NCBI RefSeq assembly: GCF_011947225.1
Contig: NZ_JAATVW010000016.1
Coordinates: 1 to 64,000 of the forward strand
DNA from: Planosporangium flavigriseum
GTDB lineage: Bacteria > Actinomycetota > Actinomycetes > Mycobacteriales > Micromonosporaceae
Direction: 5' to 3'
Length of the DNA stretch: 64,000 bases
The first letter of the stretch is position 1. Every line of letters begins with the position of its first letter. The notes under the pieces were generated by a model that saw nothing but the letters and a program-made list of their open reading frames with translations, did not search any database and was not told where the DNA came from. The position numbers were made by a program, and so were the translations under genes. This document shows, piece by piece, positions 32,201 through 42,780 of the stretch.

Positions 32201-34792
32201 GTGGCGCTCGCGCTCTACCGCAAGTACCGTCCACGCACCTTCGGTGAGGTCATCGGCCAGGAGCACGTGACCGAGCCGCTGTCCCAGGCCTTGCGGAGCG
32301 GGCGGTTGCACCACGCGTACCTCTTCTCGGGGCCACGTGGATGCGGTAAGACCAGTAGCGCCCGGATCCTGGCCCGCTCCCTCAACTGCGCCAACGGGCC
32401 GACCCCCGAGCCTTGCGGCGAATGTCAATCCTGCCGTGACCTGGCGCCGGACGGAGCCGGCTCGATTGACGTCATCGAGATCGACGCGGCTTCCCACGGT
32501 GGCGTCGACGACGCCCGTGAACTGCGCGAACGAGCGTTCTTCGCGCCGGTCAGCAGCCGGTTCAAGGTGTACGTGATCGACGAGGCGCACATGGTCTCGT
32601 CGGCCGGCTTCAACGCCCTGCTCAAGCTCGTTGAAGAGCCGCCGGACTACGTCAAGTTCGTGTTTGCCACGACTGAGCCGGAGAAGGTGCTCGGCACGAT
32701 CAAGTCGCGCACCCACCACTACCCGTTCCGGCTCATCCCACCGGGAGTGCTGCGGCCCTACCTGGAGAAGCTCTGCGAGAACGAGGGGGTGAAGGTCGAC
32801 CCGGCGATCTTCCCGCTCGTGGTGCGGGCCGGCGCGGGTAGCGTCCGGGACTCCCTGTCAGTGCTTGACCAGCTCATTGCCGGCGCCGGACCGGACGGGG
32901 TGAGCTACGTCCGCGCCGTCGCCCTGCTCGGGGTCACCGATGTCGCCCTGATCGACGAGATGTGTGACGCGCTCGCGGCCGGTGACGGCGCTGCGGCGTA
33001 CACCGCGGTCGACCAGGTTGCCGAAGCCGGTCACGACCCGCGCCGGTTCGCGTCCGATCTGCTCGAACGGCTGCGGGACCTGATCGTTCTGCAGCAGGTC
33101 CCCGACGCGGTGCGCAAGGGCCTGCTCGACGCACCCGACGATGAGCTTGAACGCATGGCCGCCCAGGCCGCCCGGCTCGGTCCGGCGACGCTGTCCCGCT
33201 TCGCCGACATCGTGCACAACGGGCTCACCGAGATGCGCGGCACCACGGCACCCCGGCTGCTGCTGGAGTTGATCACGGCCCGCATGTTGCTGCCGAGTGC
33301 CGACGACTCGTCGGCCGCGCTGCTACAGCGGCTGGAGCGGATGGAGCGTCGCCTGGGTGCGGCGGGCGAGGCTGTACCGGCATCCCCGCAGGCGGCGCCT
33401 GCCGCAGCGGTGGCAGCGCCCGCCGTTGCGCCTTCGCTACCTGCGCCGTCTGCGGCTTCGCCGTCCGCGCCCGCCGTTGCGCCACCACCGGCGCCGCCCG
33501 CCGTTGCGCCACCACCGGCGCCGCCCGTCGCTGAGCGGGTTTCCACGCCGCCGACCGAGCCGGTTACGGCTGAGCGGCCAGCGGCCCAGCCGGCCGCCCC
33601 CGCCCAGCCGGCCGCCCCCGCCCAGCCGGCCGCGCCCGCCGACCCGGCCCCGGCCACCGCTCCTGCCTCCGTGGCAGGCCAGGCGCCGGGGGCGCTCGAC
33701 GCGGCCGCCATCCGTCGCAGGTGGGACGAGATCGTCAACGCCACCGGGCGTAAGAAGAAGGCCACCGCGGCGCTCGCGCGTGACGCGACCGTGCGTGACG
33801 TCGAGGGAACCACCGTCGTGCTGCTGCTCCAGCACCGTCCCCTCGCCGAGATGCTGTCCAGGTCGGCCGACGTGTTGAGCCAGGCGATCACCGAGGTCTT
33901 CGGCGGCACCTGGCAGGTGCGCTGTGAGGTGGGCGGTGCTCCGGCCGGAGCGCGTCGGAGCGCGGCGCCTCAGCGCAGCGCTCCCGCCCCGGCGAATGCG
34001 CCCGCCCCGGCGAACGTGCCCTCGTCCGGGCACCCGACCGCCACGCCTCGGGACTCGCGTCCGGCGTCCGGGCCGCGCGCGAGTGACGCCTCCGACGACG
34101 GCGACGACGGCTGGCCGACCCCCGCCCAGCCCGGAGGTGGGAGTGCCCCGGCGAGCGGCGCCGGTTCGGTCGCGATGCCTGAGGCCGAGACCGACGCCGA
34201 CGACTGGCCGACTCCAGCCCGGCCTGGTGGCGAGGAGATGGCCAGCCGGCCGGATCGACCGGTTGGCGCGGCGGCGCCCGCCCCGGCAGCCGCCGCTCCA
34301 GAGGCGTCCGCCCGGTCCGCTCCGGCCGTATCCGCGCCGGCTGGATCGGCCCCGCCCGCCGCCAGCCAGTCCGCGCCACCGACGAGCGGTCAGCCCGCCG
34401 CGCCAGCGGCCGGCGGTCGATCCGCCGCCCTTGCGGCGGCCAGGGCGGCCGCAGCAGGCGCCGTCGGCCGGCAGGCGGTAAACGGTCGACCGGCGGGGCC
34501 CGCACCTGCGGCCACCGCCGCACCAGCAGCACCGCCAGCACCTGGCCCCACGGGAGCGCCCGCACCCAGCGGTGACCACTGGCGGGACGGGTCGGCCGTC
34601 GACGAGCCGCCGTACGACCCGGACTACGACGCGCCGGTACAGGATCCCCAGTACCCCGGCTTCGATCCCGGTGACGAGCCGACCGACGAGGTGATCGACG
34701 AGCGGGTGGTCCGCGAGTCCACGGAAGAGCAGGCCCTGCGGCTGCTCGCCGAGGCGCTAGGTGCGGAGAAGATAGACGAAGGGCGCCGGTGA
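32201..34792 (+). CDS. dnaX: DNA polymerase III subunit gamma/tau
   Basis: 863-residue clamp-loader ATPase. Walker A GPRGCGKT at 44-51, the zinc Cys set at 63, 72, 75 and 78, Walker B DEAH at 127-130 and sensor 1 FATTEPEKVLGTIKSRT are all intact. Domain III runs to about residue 370. From there a long Pro/Ala-rich region, with a folded tau-like module at about 505-585 (AAIRRRWDEIVNATGRKKKA to FGGTWQVRCEV), fills the C-terminus. The final acidic tail is DEVIDERVVRESTEEQALRL. GTG at 32201 follows AGGGAGG. Starts the dnaX-GNAT-ybaB-recR cluster. Confidence 0.95.
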   Translation: MALALYRKYRPRTFGEVIGQEHVTEPLSQALRSGRLHHAYLFSGPRGCGKTSSARILARSLNCANGPTPEPCGECQSCRDLAPDGAGSIDVIEIDAASHGGVDDARELRERAFFAPVSSRFKVYVIDEAHMVSSAGFNALLKLVEEPPDYVKFVFATTEPEKVLGTIKSRTHHYPFRLIPPGVLRPYLEKLCENEGVKVDPAIFPLVVRAGAGSVRDSLSVLDQLIAGAGPDGVSYVRAVALLGVTDVALIDEMCDALAAGDGAAAYTAVDQVAEAGHDPRRFASDLLERLRDLIVLQQVPDAVRKGLLDAPDDELERMAAQAARLGPATLSRFADIVHNGLTEMRGTTAPRLLLELITARMLLPSADDSSAALLQRLERMERRLGAAGEAVPASPQAAPAAAVAAPAVAPSLPAPSAASPSAPAVAPPPAPPAVAPPPAPPVAERVSTPPTEPVTAERPAAQPAAPAQPAAPAQPAAPADPAPATAPASVAGQAPGALDAAAIRRRWDEIVNATGRKKKATAALARDATVRDVEGTTVVLLLQHRPLAEMLSRSADVLSQAITEVFGGTWQVRCEVGGAPAGARRSAAPQRSAPAPANAPAPANVPSSGHPTATPRDSRPASGPRASDASDDGDDGWPTPAQPGGGSAPASGAGSVAMPEAETDADDWPTPARPGGEEMASRPDRPVGAAAPAPAAAAPEASARSAPAVSAPAGSAPPAASQSAPPTSGQPAAPAAGGRSAALAAARAAAAGAVGRQAVNGRPAGPAPAATAAPAAPPAPGPTGAPAPSGDHWRDGSAVDEPPYDPDYDAPVQDPQYPGFDPGDEPTDEVIDERVVRESTEEQALRLLAEALGAEKIDEGRR

Positions 34793-35208
34793 GGGAGAAG
34801 ATCACGTACCGGAGCGGGTACGGATACGATCCCGTCGCGCGGGCGAGCGACTTCTTCGAGGGCTGGCCGAACCCGCCGAGCGAGGCCACCTTCCAAGCCG
34901 CCCTGCGTGGCAGCTACGCCGTCGAGTTCGCGATCGCAGGGGAGGACCGGGTCGTCGGCTTCGTCAACGCGCTCTCCGACGGCGTCGCGGCCGCGTTCAT
35001 CCCGTGGCTCGAGGTCGTACCCGAGTATCGCGGTCGTGGGATCGGGGCCAAGCTGATGCGCCGCATGCTCGACCGCCTCGGGCATCTCTACTCGGTAGAT
35101 CTTCTCTGCGATGAGCCGCTAGTGCCCTACTACCGGCGGTTTGGACTCATGCCGATTCCGGGCATGGGACTACGTACGCCACGTAATCTCAGCAGCACGA
35201 CAGACTAG
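34789..35208 (+). CDS. GNAT-family acetyltransferase
   Basis: 139-residue acetyltransferase fold: beta strand [19 protein letters not shown], the acetyl-CoA loop [19 protein letters not shown] (the RGRGIG pattern), and [16 protein letters not shown] near the end. The GTG overlaps the dnaX stop in a GTGA arrangement, so it is translated with dnaX. The acceptor substrate is unknown; insertion of a GNAT gene between dnaX and ybaB is a detail of this lineage. Confidence 0.82.
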   Translation: MREKITYRSGYGYDPVARASDFFEGWPNPPSEATFQAALRGSYAVEFAIAGEDRVVGFVNALSDGVAAAFIPWLEVVPEYRGRGIGAKLMRRMLDRLGHLYSVDLLCDEPLVPYYRRFGLMPIPGMGLRTPRNLSSTTD

Positions 35209-35242
35209 GCTGCGAGTCACAGCCGACGTGAAGGAGTATGCG

Positions 35243-35566
35243 GTGCGCCCCGGTGGACAGCCGAACCTGCAGCAGCTGATGAAGCAGGCTCAGAAGATGC
35301 AGCAGCAGATGGCACAGGCCCAGGAAGAGCTTGCCGCCACCCAGATCACCGGCACCGCCGGCGGTGGCCTGGTCACCGCGACCGTGACCGGTACCGGCGA
35401 GGTCGTGAAGGTCATGATCGACCCCAAGGTGGTCGACCCCGACGACGTCGAAACGCTCGAAGACCTGGTGGTCGCCGCGCTACACAACGCCGCCGAGCAG
35501 GCCAGAGAGCTCACCGAGCAGAAGATGGGTCCACTCGCGGGCGGCCTCGGCCTGCCCGGAATGTAG
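35243..35566 (+). CDS. ybaB: YbaB/EbfC nucleoid-associated protein
   Basis: 107-residue small DNA-binding protein that forms tweezer-like dimers. [20 protein letters not shown] is the N-terminal helix, [20 protein letters not shown] the central sheet, and [20 protein letters not shown] the C-terminal helix. It normally lies between dnaX and recR, as here. GTG at 35243 has AAGGAG seven bases upstream. Confidence 0.93.
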   Translation: MRPGGQPNLQQLMKQAQKMQQQMAQAQEELAATQITGTAGGGLVTATVTGTGEVVKVMIDPKVVDPDDVETLEDLVVAALHNAAEQARELTEQKMGPLAGGLGLPGM

Positions 35567-35573
35567 GCAGGTC

Positions 35574-36167
35574 GTGTACGAAGGCGCAATCCAGGATCTG
35601 ATCGACGAACTCGGCCGGCTGCCCGGCATCGGCCCGAAAAGCGCGCAGCGCATAGCTTTCCACGTCTTGTCGGCTGATGCCGTCGATGTGAAGCGGCTCG
35701 CCGCAGCGTTGCAACGGGTCAAGGACCTCGTCAAGTTCTGCGGGACCTGTTACAACGTGGCCGAGGCCGAGCAGTGCCGGATCTGCCGCGACCCGCGCCG
35801 CACCAACGAGGTGCTGTGCGTGGTCGAGGAGCCCAAGGACGTGGTGGCGATCGAGCGTACGGGGGAGTTCCGGGGCCGGTACCACGTGCTCGGCGGCGCG
35901 ATCAATCCGCTGGAGGGCGTCGGGCCGGACAACCTCAAGGTCCGCGAACTGATGGCCCGGCTGTCGTCGGGTGACGTGAAGGAACTGATCCTCGCCACCG
36001 ACCCCAACACCGAGGGGGAAGCGACCGCGACCTACCTCGCACTGCTGGTCAAGCCCATGGGACTGCACGTGACGCGGCTGGCCAGCGGCTTGCCGGTCGG
36101 CGGTGACCTCGAGTACGCCGATGAGATCACCCTGGGTCGCGCGTTCGAGGGCCGGCGCGCGATCTGA
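35574..36167 (+). CDS. recR: recombination mediator protein RecR
   Basis: 197 residues. N-terminal helix-hairpin-helix ([18 protein letters not shown]), C4 zinc finger with Cys at 56, 59, 68 and 71, and a Toprim domain with [12 protein letters not shown] and [16 protein letters not shown]. It acts with RecO and RecF to load RecA at gaps. Seven bases separate it from ybaB. Last gene of the dnaX cluster. Confidence 0.95.
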   Translation: MYEGAIQDLIDELGRLPGIGPKSAQRIAFHVLSADAVDVKRLAAALQRVKDLVKFCGTCYNVAEAEQCRICRDPRRTNEVLCVVEEPKDVVAIERTGEFRGRYHVLGGAINPLEGVGPDNLKVRELMARLSSGDVKELILATDPNTEGEATATYLALLVKPMGLHVTRLASGLPVGGDLEYADEITLGRAFEGRRAI

Positions 36168-36524
36168 GGCCGGGAACCCGTCGATTTCGCTGAGCGGTCT
36201 ACTGGCCGTCACCAAACAGTCGACATTGGATCACGCCATCATCACGGTGTGGCCTGAACTTGGTTACAGCGATCCCTTGAACATTGACGCCGGGCAGCCT
36301 GGGCGACATGGTTCCCCCAACGAAGTGGACTTACCGAGTCCGTTTCGTCTGTACTCTCCGCAGGGCCACTGAACGAGTGTCCTAAGGTTGGGAGCGCAGG
36401 AGTCCACGCAAGGGCGACCAGATCGGTTGCCGCCTGCACCGGGCCCCGGTCTCGCCGGCGCGGCATTTCTGCCGACGGTCGCTGCTTGGGCACAGTGCGG
36501 CGGTCGGAGGAGGGCACGGCGTTA
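36168..36524. other. 357-bp promoter region before the peptide ABC operon
   Basis: No credible ORF. It carries the transcription start of the oligopeptide transport operon. GGAGGAGG at about 36506-36513 is the ribosome site for the first gene. I see no clear -10/-35 pair, operator palindrome or recR terminator that I could defend. Confidence 0.5.
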
Positions 36525-37517
36525 ATGACACTCGGACCGGTGACATCGAGCACCGACCTGACAACGCCAGCCGAGGAAGAGGCATCCACCGTCACTGACG
36601 GTAAGAAGATCGAGGGCCGATCGCTCGGCCGCATCGCCTGGACCCGGCTCAAGCGCGACAAGGTTGCGCTGACTGGCGGCGGGATCATCATCTTCCTCAT
36701 CCTGGTCGCGATCTTCGCGCCGGTGTTGAACAAGCTCTTCGGGCACCCGGTGAATGAGTTCCACCAGGACAAGATCGACCCGAACCTCGGCGGTATCCCG
36801 CCGATCGGGACCTGGGGCGGGATCAGCACGGACTTCCTGCTCGGCGTGCAGCCGGTCACCGGCCGTGACCTGTTCAGCCAGATCATCTACGGCGCGCAGA
36901 CCTCGCTGCTCATCGCGCTGCTCGCCACGTTGCTGGCGGTCATGATCGGAATCGTCGTCGGCATCACCGCTGGCTTCTTCGGCGGCTGGATCGACTCGCT
37001 GTTCAGCCGTTTCATGGACCTAATCCTCGCCTTCCCGCTGATCCTGTTCGCGATCGCACTGATCTCGGTGCTGCCTCCGACGTACTGGTATCGCGTCACC
37101 GTCATCGTGCTGATCATCGGTGGGTTCAGCTGGCCGTACATTGGTCGTATCGTGCGCGGCCAGACGCTGTCGCTGCGCGAGCGGGAGTTCGTCGAGGCGG
37201 CGCGCAGCATCGGCGCCGGGAATTTCCGCATCATCTTCCGCGAGCTGCTGCCCAACCTCGCGGCGCCAATCCTGGTTTACAGCACGCTGATCATCCCGAC
37301 GAACATCCTGTTCGAGGCGGCCCTGTCCTTCCTCGGAGTCGGTGTGCCGTCGCCCACGCCGTCGTGGGGCCGGCTGCTGTCGGACGCGGTCAACTACTAC
37401 GAGTACGACCCGATGTACATGGTCGTTCCGGGTACCGCAATCTTCATCACCGTGCTGGCCTTCAACCTCTTCGGTGACGGTCTGCGTGACGCGCTCGACC
37501 CCAAGTCGAACCGATGA
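36525..37517 (+). CDS. peptide/nickel ABC permease (DppC-like)
   Basis: 330-residue inner-membrane permease. The N-terminal OppC_N helix (GGGIIIFLILVAIFAPVL) is followed by the periplasmic insert with FLLGVQPVTGRDLFSQIIYG and five more helices. The EAA coupling loop is EFVEAARSIGAGNFRIIFRELLPNLAAP. It pairs with the DppB-like permease encoded at 39.5 kb. ATG at 36525 has GGAGGAGG upstream at eleven bases. First gene of the operon; in most dpp operons the binding protein comes first. Confidence 0.92.
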   Translation: MTLGPVTSSTDLTTPAEEEASTVTDGKKIEGRSLGRIAWTRLKRDKVALTGGGIIIFLILVAIFAPVLNKLFGHPVNEFHQDKIDPNLGGIPPIGTWGGISTDFLLGVQPVTGRDLFSQIIYGAQTSLLIALLATLLAVMIGIVVGITAGFFGGWIDSLFSRFMDLILAFPLILFAIALISVLPPTYWYRVTVIVLIIGGFSWPYIGRIVRGQTLSLREREFVEAARSIGAGNFRIIFRELLPNLAAPILVYSTLIIPTNILFEAALSFLGVGVPSPTPSWGRLLSDAVNYYEYDPMYMVVPGTAIFITVLAFNLFGDGLRDALDPKSNR

Positions 37518-37630
37518 TCACCCGGTCGGTGACCACTCGGTTCGGGGGGATTCACCACCACCCCGCTCGCAGTAGCGCCGGCACGGCCCGACCCTCGGAG
37601 GGCCGCGGCAAACAAGGAGGGAATACACCA

Positions 37631-39394
37631 GTGAGGATCAAGAGAGGGGCGGTGGTGGCCGGTACGGTCGCCCTCGCTCTCGGACTGTCCGCCTGTGGCG
37701 GCGGCGGTTCTTCCAGCGACAACGCCAGCAAGGGCGCCAGCGGTTACAACGCCGGAGTCCACGGCATCGTGAACCCGTCCGAGAAGAAGGGCGGCACGCT
37801 GCGGTTCGGGTACACCTCCGACGTGGACTCGCTCGACCCGACCCGGATCTACTACGCTTCCGGCCAGAACTTCATGCGGGCGTTCTACAACCGCACGCTG
37901 CTCACTCCGGCCTCCAAGCCGGGCGCGGACGGCCTCATCCTGGAGCCGGACATGGCCGAGGTCCTGCCGGAGATCAGCGCTGACAAGCTGACCTATACCT
38001 TCAAGCTCAAGAAGGGCCTGAAGTTCGAGGACGGCACGCCGGTCACCTCCAAGGACGTCAAGTACGGCATCGAGCGCTCCTTCGCCACGGACGTGCTCTC
38101 CGGTGGCCCGCCGTACCTCAAGGACATGCTCGACCAGGGCCAGAACTACCCCGGCCCGTACAAGGACACCGACCCGGAGAAGCTGGGTCTGAAGTCGGTC
38201 CAGACGCCGGACGACTCGACGATCGTATTCAAGCTCGCCGCGCCGTTCTCGGACTTCCCGTACCTGCTGGTCATGGCGGCCGGGGCGGTTCCGAAGGCGA
38301 AGGACACCGGCGAGAAGTACACCAACCACCCGGTCTCGACCGGACCGTACATGGTCGAGAAGTTCGACCCGGGCAAGAAGCTCACGATGGTCCGTAACCC
38401 CAACTGGGACCCGGCCACCGACAAGACGCGCAAGGCGCTGCCGGATCGCATCGAGATGACGCTGCAGATGAACGCGGACGAGCTCGACAAGCAGCTGCTC
38501 GACGGCACGCTGGACCTCGACTTTGGACAGACCGGTGTGCAGCAGGCGGCCCAGGCCAAGATTCTGCTCGACCCGAACCTGAAGAAGAACGCGGACGCCC
38601 CGAACAACGGCGCCATCCGATACGCGGCGCTCAGCACCCAGGTCGCGCCGTTCGACAACGTCCACTGCCGTAAGGCCGTGCAGTACGCCACGGACAAGAC
38701 GGCCATCCAGACCGCCCGTGGCGGTTCGGAGAACGGCGGTGACATCGCCGTCAACATGCTGCCGCCGAACATCGGTGGGCACGACCCGAAGCTGGACCCG
38801 TACAACACCAAGAGCGGTAAGCCCCAGGTCGACAAGGCCAAGGAGGAGCTGAAGCTCTGCGGCAAGCCGAACGGTTTCGAGACCAAGATCGCCGTCCGGA
38901 ACAAGGGCAAGGAGCCCAAGATGGCCGAGGCGCTGCAGCAGTCGCTCGCTGCTGTGGGCATCAAGGCCACCATCGACCAGTCGGACGCCTCGCTGTACTT
39001 CCGGTCGACCATCGGTTCGCCGGCCAACGTGCACAGTAAGGGCTACGGCATCATGGTCGCCGGCTGGCTGGCCGACTTCCCGACCGGTTACGGCTACCTC
39101 GACGTGCTCGTCGACGGCCGGCTGATCCTGCCGAGCGGTAACAACAACTACGAGGAGCTGAACGACCCGGAGATCAACAGCCTGATCGACCAGGCCAAGG
39201 CCGAGCCGGACGCCAAGAAGGCGCAGGCAATCTGGAGTCAGATCAACGCCAAGGTGATGGACACGGCGAGCCTGGTGCCGTTCGTGTACGAGAAGGCGAT
39301 GAATTACCGCAACCCGCGCCTGACCAACGTCTTCCAGGACCAGTACTGGGGCGAGTGGAGCTTCGGTCAGCTGGGCGTCAGTGACGGCAAGTAA
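37631..39394 (+). CDS. peptide ABC transporter substrate-binding lipoprotein
   Basis: 587-residue SBP family 5 lipoprotein. The signal peptide ends LALGLSACGGGG with lipobox LSAC. The mature protein starts with a Ser/Gly linker, then GGTLRFGYTSDVDSLDPTRI, the family start. YTFKLKKGLKFEDGTPVTSKDV, VSTGPYMVEKFDPGKKLTM and CRKAVQYATDKTAI are typical of oligopeptide/dipeptide binding proteins. It hands ligand to the two permeases. GTG at 37631 follows AAGGAGGG. Confidence 0.93.
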   Translation: MRIKRGAVVAGTVALALGLSACGGGGSSSDNASKGASGYNAGVHGIVNPSEKKGGTLRFGYTSDVDSLDPTRIYYASGQNFMRAFYNRTLLTPASKPGADGLILEPDMAEVLPEISADKLTYTFKLKKGLKFEDGTPVTSKDVKYGIERSFATDVLSGGPPYLKDMLDQGQNYPGPYKDTDPEKLGLKSVQTPDDSTIVFKLAAPFSDFPYLLVMAAGAVPKAKDTGEKYTNHPVSTGPYMVEKFDPGKKLTMVRNPNWDPATDKTRKALPDRIEMTLQMNADELDKQLLDGTLDLDFGQTGVQQAAQAKILLDPNLKKNADAPNNGAIRYAALSTQVAPFDNVHCRKAVQYATDKTAIQTARGGSENGGDIAVNMLPPNIGGHDPKLDPYNTKSGKPQVDKAKEELKLCGKPNGFETKIAVRNKGKEPKMAEALQQSLAAVGIKATIDQSDASLYFRSTIGSPANVHSKGYGIMVAGWLADFPTGYGYLDVLVDGRLILPSGNNNYEELNDPEINSLIDQAKAEPDAKKAQAIWSQINAKVMDTASLVPFVYEKAMNYRNPRLTNVFQDQYWGEWSFGQLGVSDGK

Positions 39395-39500
39395 GCCGAC
39401 CCGTACCCCTCTCTGCGAGTAGTCGAAGGCAGGTGAAGGCCACCGCGCCGGCTGGCGTCGTGGGAGTCCCCACGGTGTCGGCCGGCGCGAGGCCTAAGAC

Positions 39501-40502
39501 ATGATCAATTTCATCCTTCGCCGGGTGGTGACCTCCGTCGTACTGCTGATCATCATCTCGATGGTCACGTTCGGCGTGTTCTTCATGGTCCCTAAGCTCG
39601 CCGGCACCAACCCGGCCGAGCTGTACGTCGGTAAGTCGGCGACCCCGGCCGACGTGGCGGCCACCGCACGCAAACTCGGCCTCGACAAGCCGATCTACGT
39701 GCAGTACGGCGAGTTCATGAAGGGCCTCGTGGCCGGCCGTGAGTACGACAACGGCCCGGACAAGACACACTGCGCCGCGCCCTGCTTCGGCTACTCCTTC
39801 CGCAACGACCGGCCGGTCTGGCCGTTGCTGCTTGACCGGCTGCCGGTGACCATCTCGCTGACCGTCGGCGCCGCGATCATCTGGCTTCTCGGCGGTGTGC
39901 TCGCCGGCGTCATCTCCGCCCTGCGGCGAGGATCGGTCCTCGACCGGATAGTTATGGTCGTCGCGCTGGCGGGTGTCTCGCTACCGATTTACTTCACCGG
40001 CCTTCTCGCACAGTTGTTCTTCGTACACAACCTGCACTGGTTCAAGGGCGGCGAGTACGTCAACTTCGCCGACGACCCGTTCGGCTGGGCCAACAAGCTC
40101 TTCCTCGGCTGGGTTACCCTCGCGCTGCTCTACGCCGCCACGTACGCCCGGTTGACCCGCGCCCAGATGCTGGAGACGGTCAGCGAGGACTACATCCGCA
40201 CCGCCCGTGCAAAGGGCCTGCGCGAACGCGTTGTCGTCGGGAAGCACGCGATGCGCTCCGTGCTCACCCCGATCGTCACCATCTTCGGCCTCGACCTCGG
40301 CGCGGCGCTCGGTGGCGCGATCCTCACCGAGTCCGTCTTCAGCCTCCCCGGCATCGGCCGCCTCTCGATCGACGCGGTCAACACCAAGGACCTGCCGGTG
40401 GTACTCGGCGTGACGCTCTTCGGTGCGATGTTCATCGTCCTCGCGAACTTCCTCGTCGACATCGTCTACGCCGTGATCGACCCGCGCGTTCGGCTTTCAT
40501 GA
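39501..40502 (+). CDS. peptide/nickel ABC permease (DppB-like)
   Basis: 333-residue permease. The first helix (VVLLIIISMVTFGVFFMVP) is followed by a periplasmic loop and five further helices. The EAA loop is YIRTARAKGLRERVVVGKHAMRSVLTPIV, and the C-terminal helix is LGVTLFGAMFIVLANFLVDIVY with the ending VIDPRVRLS, all standard for DppB. It overlaps or abuts the downstream ATPase gene (an ATG at 40499 overlaps its stop). Confidence 0.93.
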   Translation: MINFILRRVVTSVVLLIIISMVTFGVFFMVPKLAGTNPAELYVGKSATPADVAATARKLGLDKPIYVQYGEFMKGLVAGREYDNGPDKTHCAAPCFGYSFRNDRPVWPLLLDRLPVTISLTVGAAIIWLLGGVLAGVISALRRGSVLDRIVMVVALAGVSLPIYFTGLLAQLFFVHNLHWFKGGEYVNFADDPFGWANKLFLGWVTLALLYAATYARLTRAQMLETVSEDYIRTARAKGLRERVVVGKHAMRSVLTPIVTIFGLDLGAALGGAILTESVFSLPGIGRLSIDAVNTKDLPVVLGVTLFGAMFIVLANFLVDIVYAVIDPRVRLS

Positions 40503-40513
40503 AAGGGGTTGAC

Positions 40514-41590
40514 ATGGCGACCGACCTGCTTGCAGATGGACAATCGGCATCCGGCGGCACTGCGCGCTCCGGGCCGCAGACCTTCCTCGACGTCCGCGAT
40601 CTGCGCATCCACTTCCCGACCGACGACGGTCTGGTCAAGGCGGTGGACGGCCTCTCCTTCAGCCTCGAACGCGGCAGGACGCTCGGCATCGTGGGCGAGT
40701 CCGGCTCGGGTAAGAGCGTCACCAGCCTGGGCATCCTCGGCCTGCACCGGCAGAGCCGGGCGAAGGTGTCCGGCGAGGTCTGGCTCGACGGCGAGGAGCT
40801 CATCGCCGCGTCGGCGGAGCGGGTGCGCTCGCTCCGCGGCCAGCGGATGTCCATGATCTTCCAGGATCCGCTGACCGCGATGCACCCGTACTTCAGCGTC
40901 GGCGCCCAGATCGTCGAGGCGTACCGGGTGCACCACAACGTGTCGAAGAAGGTCGCGCGCCAGCACGCCATCGACATGCTGGGCCGGGTCGGCATCCCGC
41001 AGCCGGCCAAGCGGGTGGACGACTACCCGCACCAGTTCTCGGGCGGTATGCGCCAGCGCGCGATGATCGCCATGGCGCTGGTCAACAACCCCGAACTCCT
41101 CATCGCCGACGAGCCCACCACGGCGCTCGACGTGACGGTGCAGGCGCAGATCCTCGACCTGATCCGGGACCTGCAGGAGGAGTTCCAGTCGGCGGTCATC
41201 ATGATCACCCACGACCTGGGCGTCGTCGCCGAACTCGCCGACGACATCCTCGTCATGTACGGCGGCAAGTCGGTCGAGTACGGCGCCGCCGAGACGATCT
41301 TCCGGCGTCCCGAGCACCCGTACGCATGGGGCCTGCTCGGCTCGATGCCCCGCGTGGACCGGGAGGTCCGCGAGCGCCTCATCCCGGTGAAGGGCACCCC
41401 GCCAAGCCTGATCAACCTGCCGAGCGGCTGCGCGTTCCATCCGCGCTGCCCCTACGAGGGGCGTAACGGCATCCCGTGCCGTACCCAGGTCCCCACCCTC
41501 GCGGAGGGCAGTGACCACGGCGTTGCATGCCACATCCCGCCGGCTGACCGTCAGCGGATCTTCTCCGAAGACATCGCCCCGGCGCTGTGA
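40514..41590 (+). CDS. peptide ABC transporter ATPase (OppD-like)
   Basis: 358-residue nucleotide-binding subunit. Walker A GESGSGKS, signature [15 protein letters not shown], Walker [13 protein letters not shown] and switch ITHDLG are intact. The C-terminal oligo-HPY domain has [12 protein letters not shown] with conserved Cys residues that in relatives bind an iron-sulfur cluster. ATG at 40514 has GAAAGGGG upstream; an ATG at 40499 overlaps the permease stop. Partner of the next ATPase. Confidence 0.93.
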   Translation: MATDLLADGQSASGGTARSGPQTFLDVRDLRIHFPTDDGLVKAVDGLSFSLERGRTLGIVGESGSGKSVTSLGILGLHRQSRAKVSGEVWLDGEELIAASAERVRSLRGQRMSMIFQDPLTAMHPYFSVGAQIVEAYRVHHNVSKKVARQHAIDMLGRVGIPQPAKRVDDYPHQFSGGMRQRAMIAMALVNNPELLIADEPTTALDVTVQAQILDLIRDLQEEFQSAVIMITHDLGVVAELADDILVMYGGKSVEYGAAETIFRRPEHPYAWGLLGSMPRVDREVRERLIPVKGTPPSLINLPSGCAFHPRCPYEGRNGIPCRTQVPTLAEGSDHGVACHIPPADRQRIFSEDIAPAL

Positions 41591-41613
41591 ACGCGGATCG
41601 TAAGGAGCACCCT

Positions 41614-42729
41614 GTGGCTAGCAGTACCCAGACCGAGCGCACCGCGACCCGCCCGGCAACAGACAACCTGCTCGAAGTCAGCGGCCTGGAGAAGCACTTC
41701 CCGATCACCCGCGGCGCGTTCGTCCGGCGCAAGGTCGGCGCGGTGCACGCCGTCGACGGGGTCGACTTCTCGATCCGCGCCGGCGAGACGCTCGGCGTGG
41801 TGGGCGAGTCCGGCTGCGGCAAGTCGACCACTGGCCGGCTGGTCACCCGGTTGCTGGAGCCGACCGGCGGGAAGATCACGTTTGAGGGGCGCGACATCAC
41901 CCACCTGTCGACGGGCGCAATGCGTGACCTGCGGCGCGACGTACAGATGATCTTCCAGGACCCGTACTCGTCGCTGAACCCCCGGCACACGGTCGGCACG
42001 ATCGTGGGCGCGCCGCTGCGGGTACAGAAGATCCCGACGCCGCAGGGCATCAAGCGGGCGGTACAGGACCTGCTGGAGCTTGTCGGGCTCAACCCGGAGC
42101 ACTACAACCGGTACCCGCACGAGTTCTCCGGCGGCCAGCGTCAGCGCATCGGCATCGCCCGGGCCCTCGCACTGCGGCCGAAGCTCATCGTCTGCGACGA
42201 GCCGGTGTCGGCGCTCGATGTATCGATCCAGGCCCAGGTCGTCAACCTGCTCGACGACCTACAGCGCGAACTGAACCTCACGTACATGTTCATCGCGCAC
42301 GACCTGTCGGTGGTCAAGCACATCTCCGACCGGGTCGCGGTGATGTACCTGGGCAAGATCGTCGAGATCGCCGACCGGGACGCCCTGTACGCCACCCCGT
42401 TCCACCCGTACACGCTGGCGCTGCTGTCGGCGGTTCCGGTACCCGACCCGGCCCGGCGGGACCGCGCCCAGCGGGAGCGGGTGCTGCTCACCGGTGACGT
42501 CCCCAGCCCCATCGACCCGCCGTCGGGCTGCCGGTTCCGTACCCGCTGCTGGAAGGCGCAGGACAAGTGCGCCCAGGAGGTTCCGCCGCTGCGCGAACTG
42601 GCCAGCGGCCACCGGGTGGCCTGCCACTTCCCGGTAGAGGAGGCCGAGCGCACCCCGCAGGGGCGCATGGCGGCCCAGCAGGCGGCGGCCGAGATCCCGC
42701 CGGACAACACCGCTGAACCGGCGCTGTAA
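41614..42729 (+). CDS. peptide ABC transporter ATPase (OppF-like)
   Basis: 371-residue second nucleotide-binding subunit. Walker [10 protein letters not shown], signature [15 protein letters not shown], Walker [15 protein letters not shown], switch FIAHDLS, then the C-terminal oligo-HPY with [18 protein letters not shown] at 41614 is supported by AAGGAG seven bases upstream; a GTG at 41587 overlaps the previous stop. Last gene of the operon, followed by a strong terminator. Confidence 0.93.
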   Translation: MASSTQTERTATRPATDNLLEVSGLEKHFPITRGAFVRRKVGAVHAVDGVDFSIRAGETLGVVGESGCGKSTTGRLVTRLLEPTGGKITFEGRDITHLSTGAMRDLRRDVQMIFQDPYSSLNPRHTVGTIVGAPLRVQKIPTPQGIKRAVQDLLELVGLNPEHYNRYPHEFSGGQRQRIGIARALALRPKLIVCDEPVSALDVSIQAQVVNLLDDLQRELNLTYMFIAHDLSVVKHISDRVAVMYLGKIVEIADRDALYATPFHPYTLALLSAVPVPDPARRDRAQRERVLLTGDVPSPIDPPSGCRFRTRCWKAQDKCAQEVPPLRELASGHRVACHFPVEEAERTPQGRMAAQQAAAEIPPDNTAEPAL

Positions 42730-42732
42730 CGC

Positions 42733-42780
42733 GACATGAAAGAAGGGGCACCCCGTGCGGGGTGCCCCTTCTTTCATGTC
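42733..42780. terminator. 23-pair hairpin ending the peptide ABC operon
   Basis: GACATGAAAGAAGGGGCACC continues into a stem of 23 pairs with a two-base loop. The right arm contains CCCCTTCTTTC. It serves the plus-strand operon and the convergent small gene whose end it touches. Confidence 0.92.

Noticed and set aside
33360-34600. Programmed frameshift making a short gamma form of DnaX
   Set aside because: No clear slippery A-run followed by a hairpin; AAGAAGAAG around 33751 is a lysine run without the A6 core.
37397-39034. Long minus-strand ORF opposite the substrate-binding protein gene
   Set aside because: A GC-rich shadow frame; the plus frame has a lipobox, full family motifs and a ribosome site.
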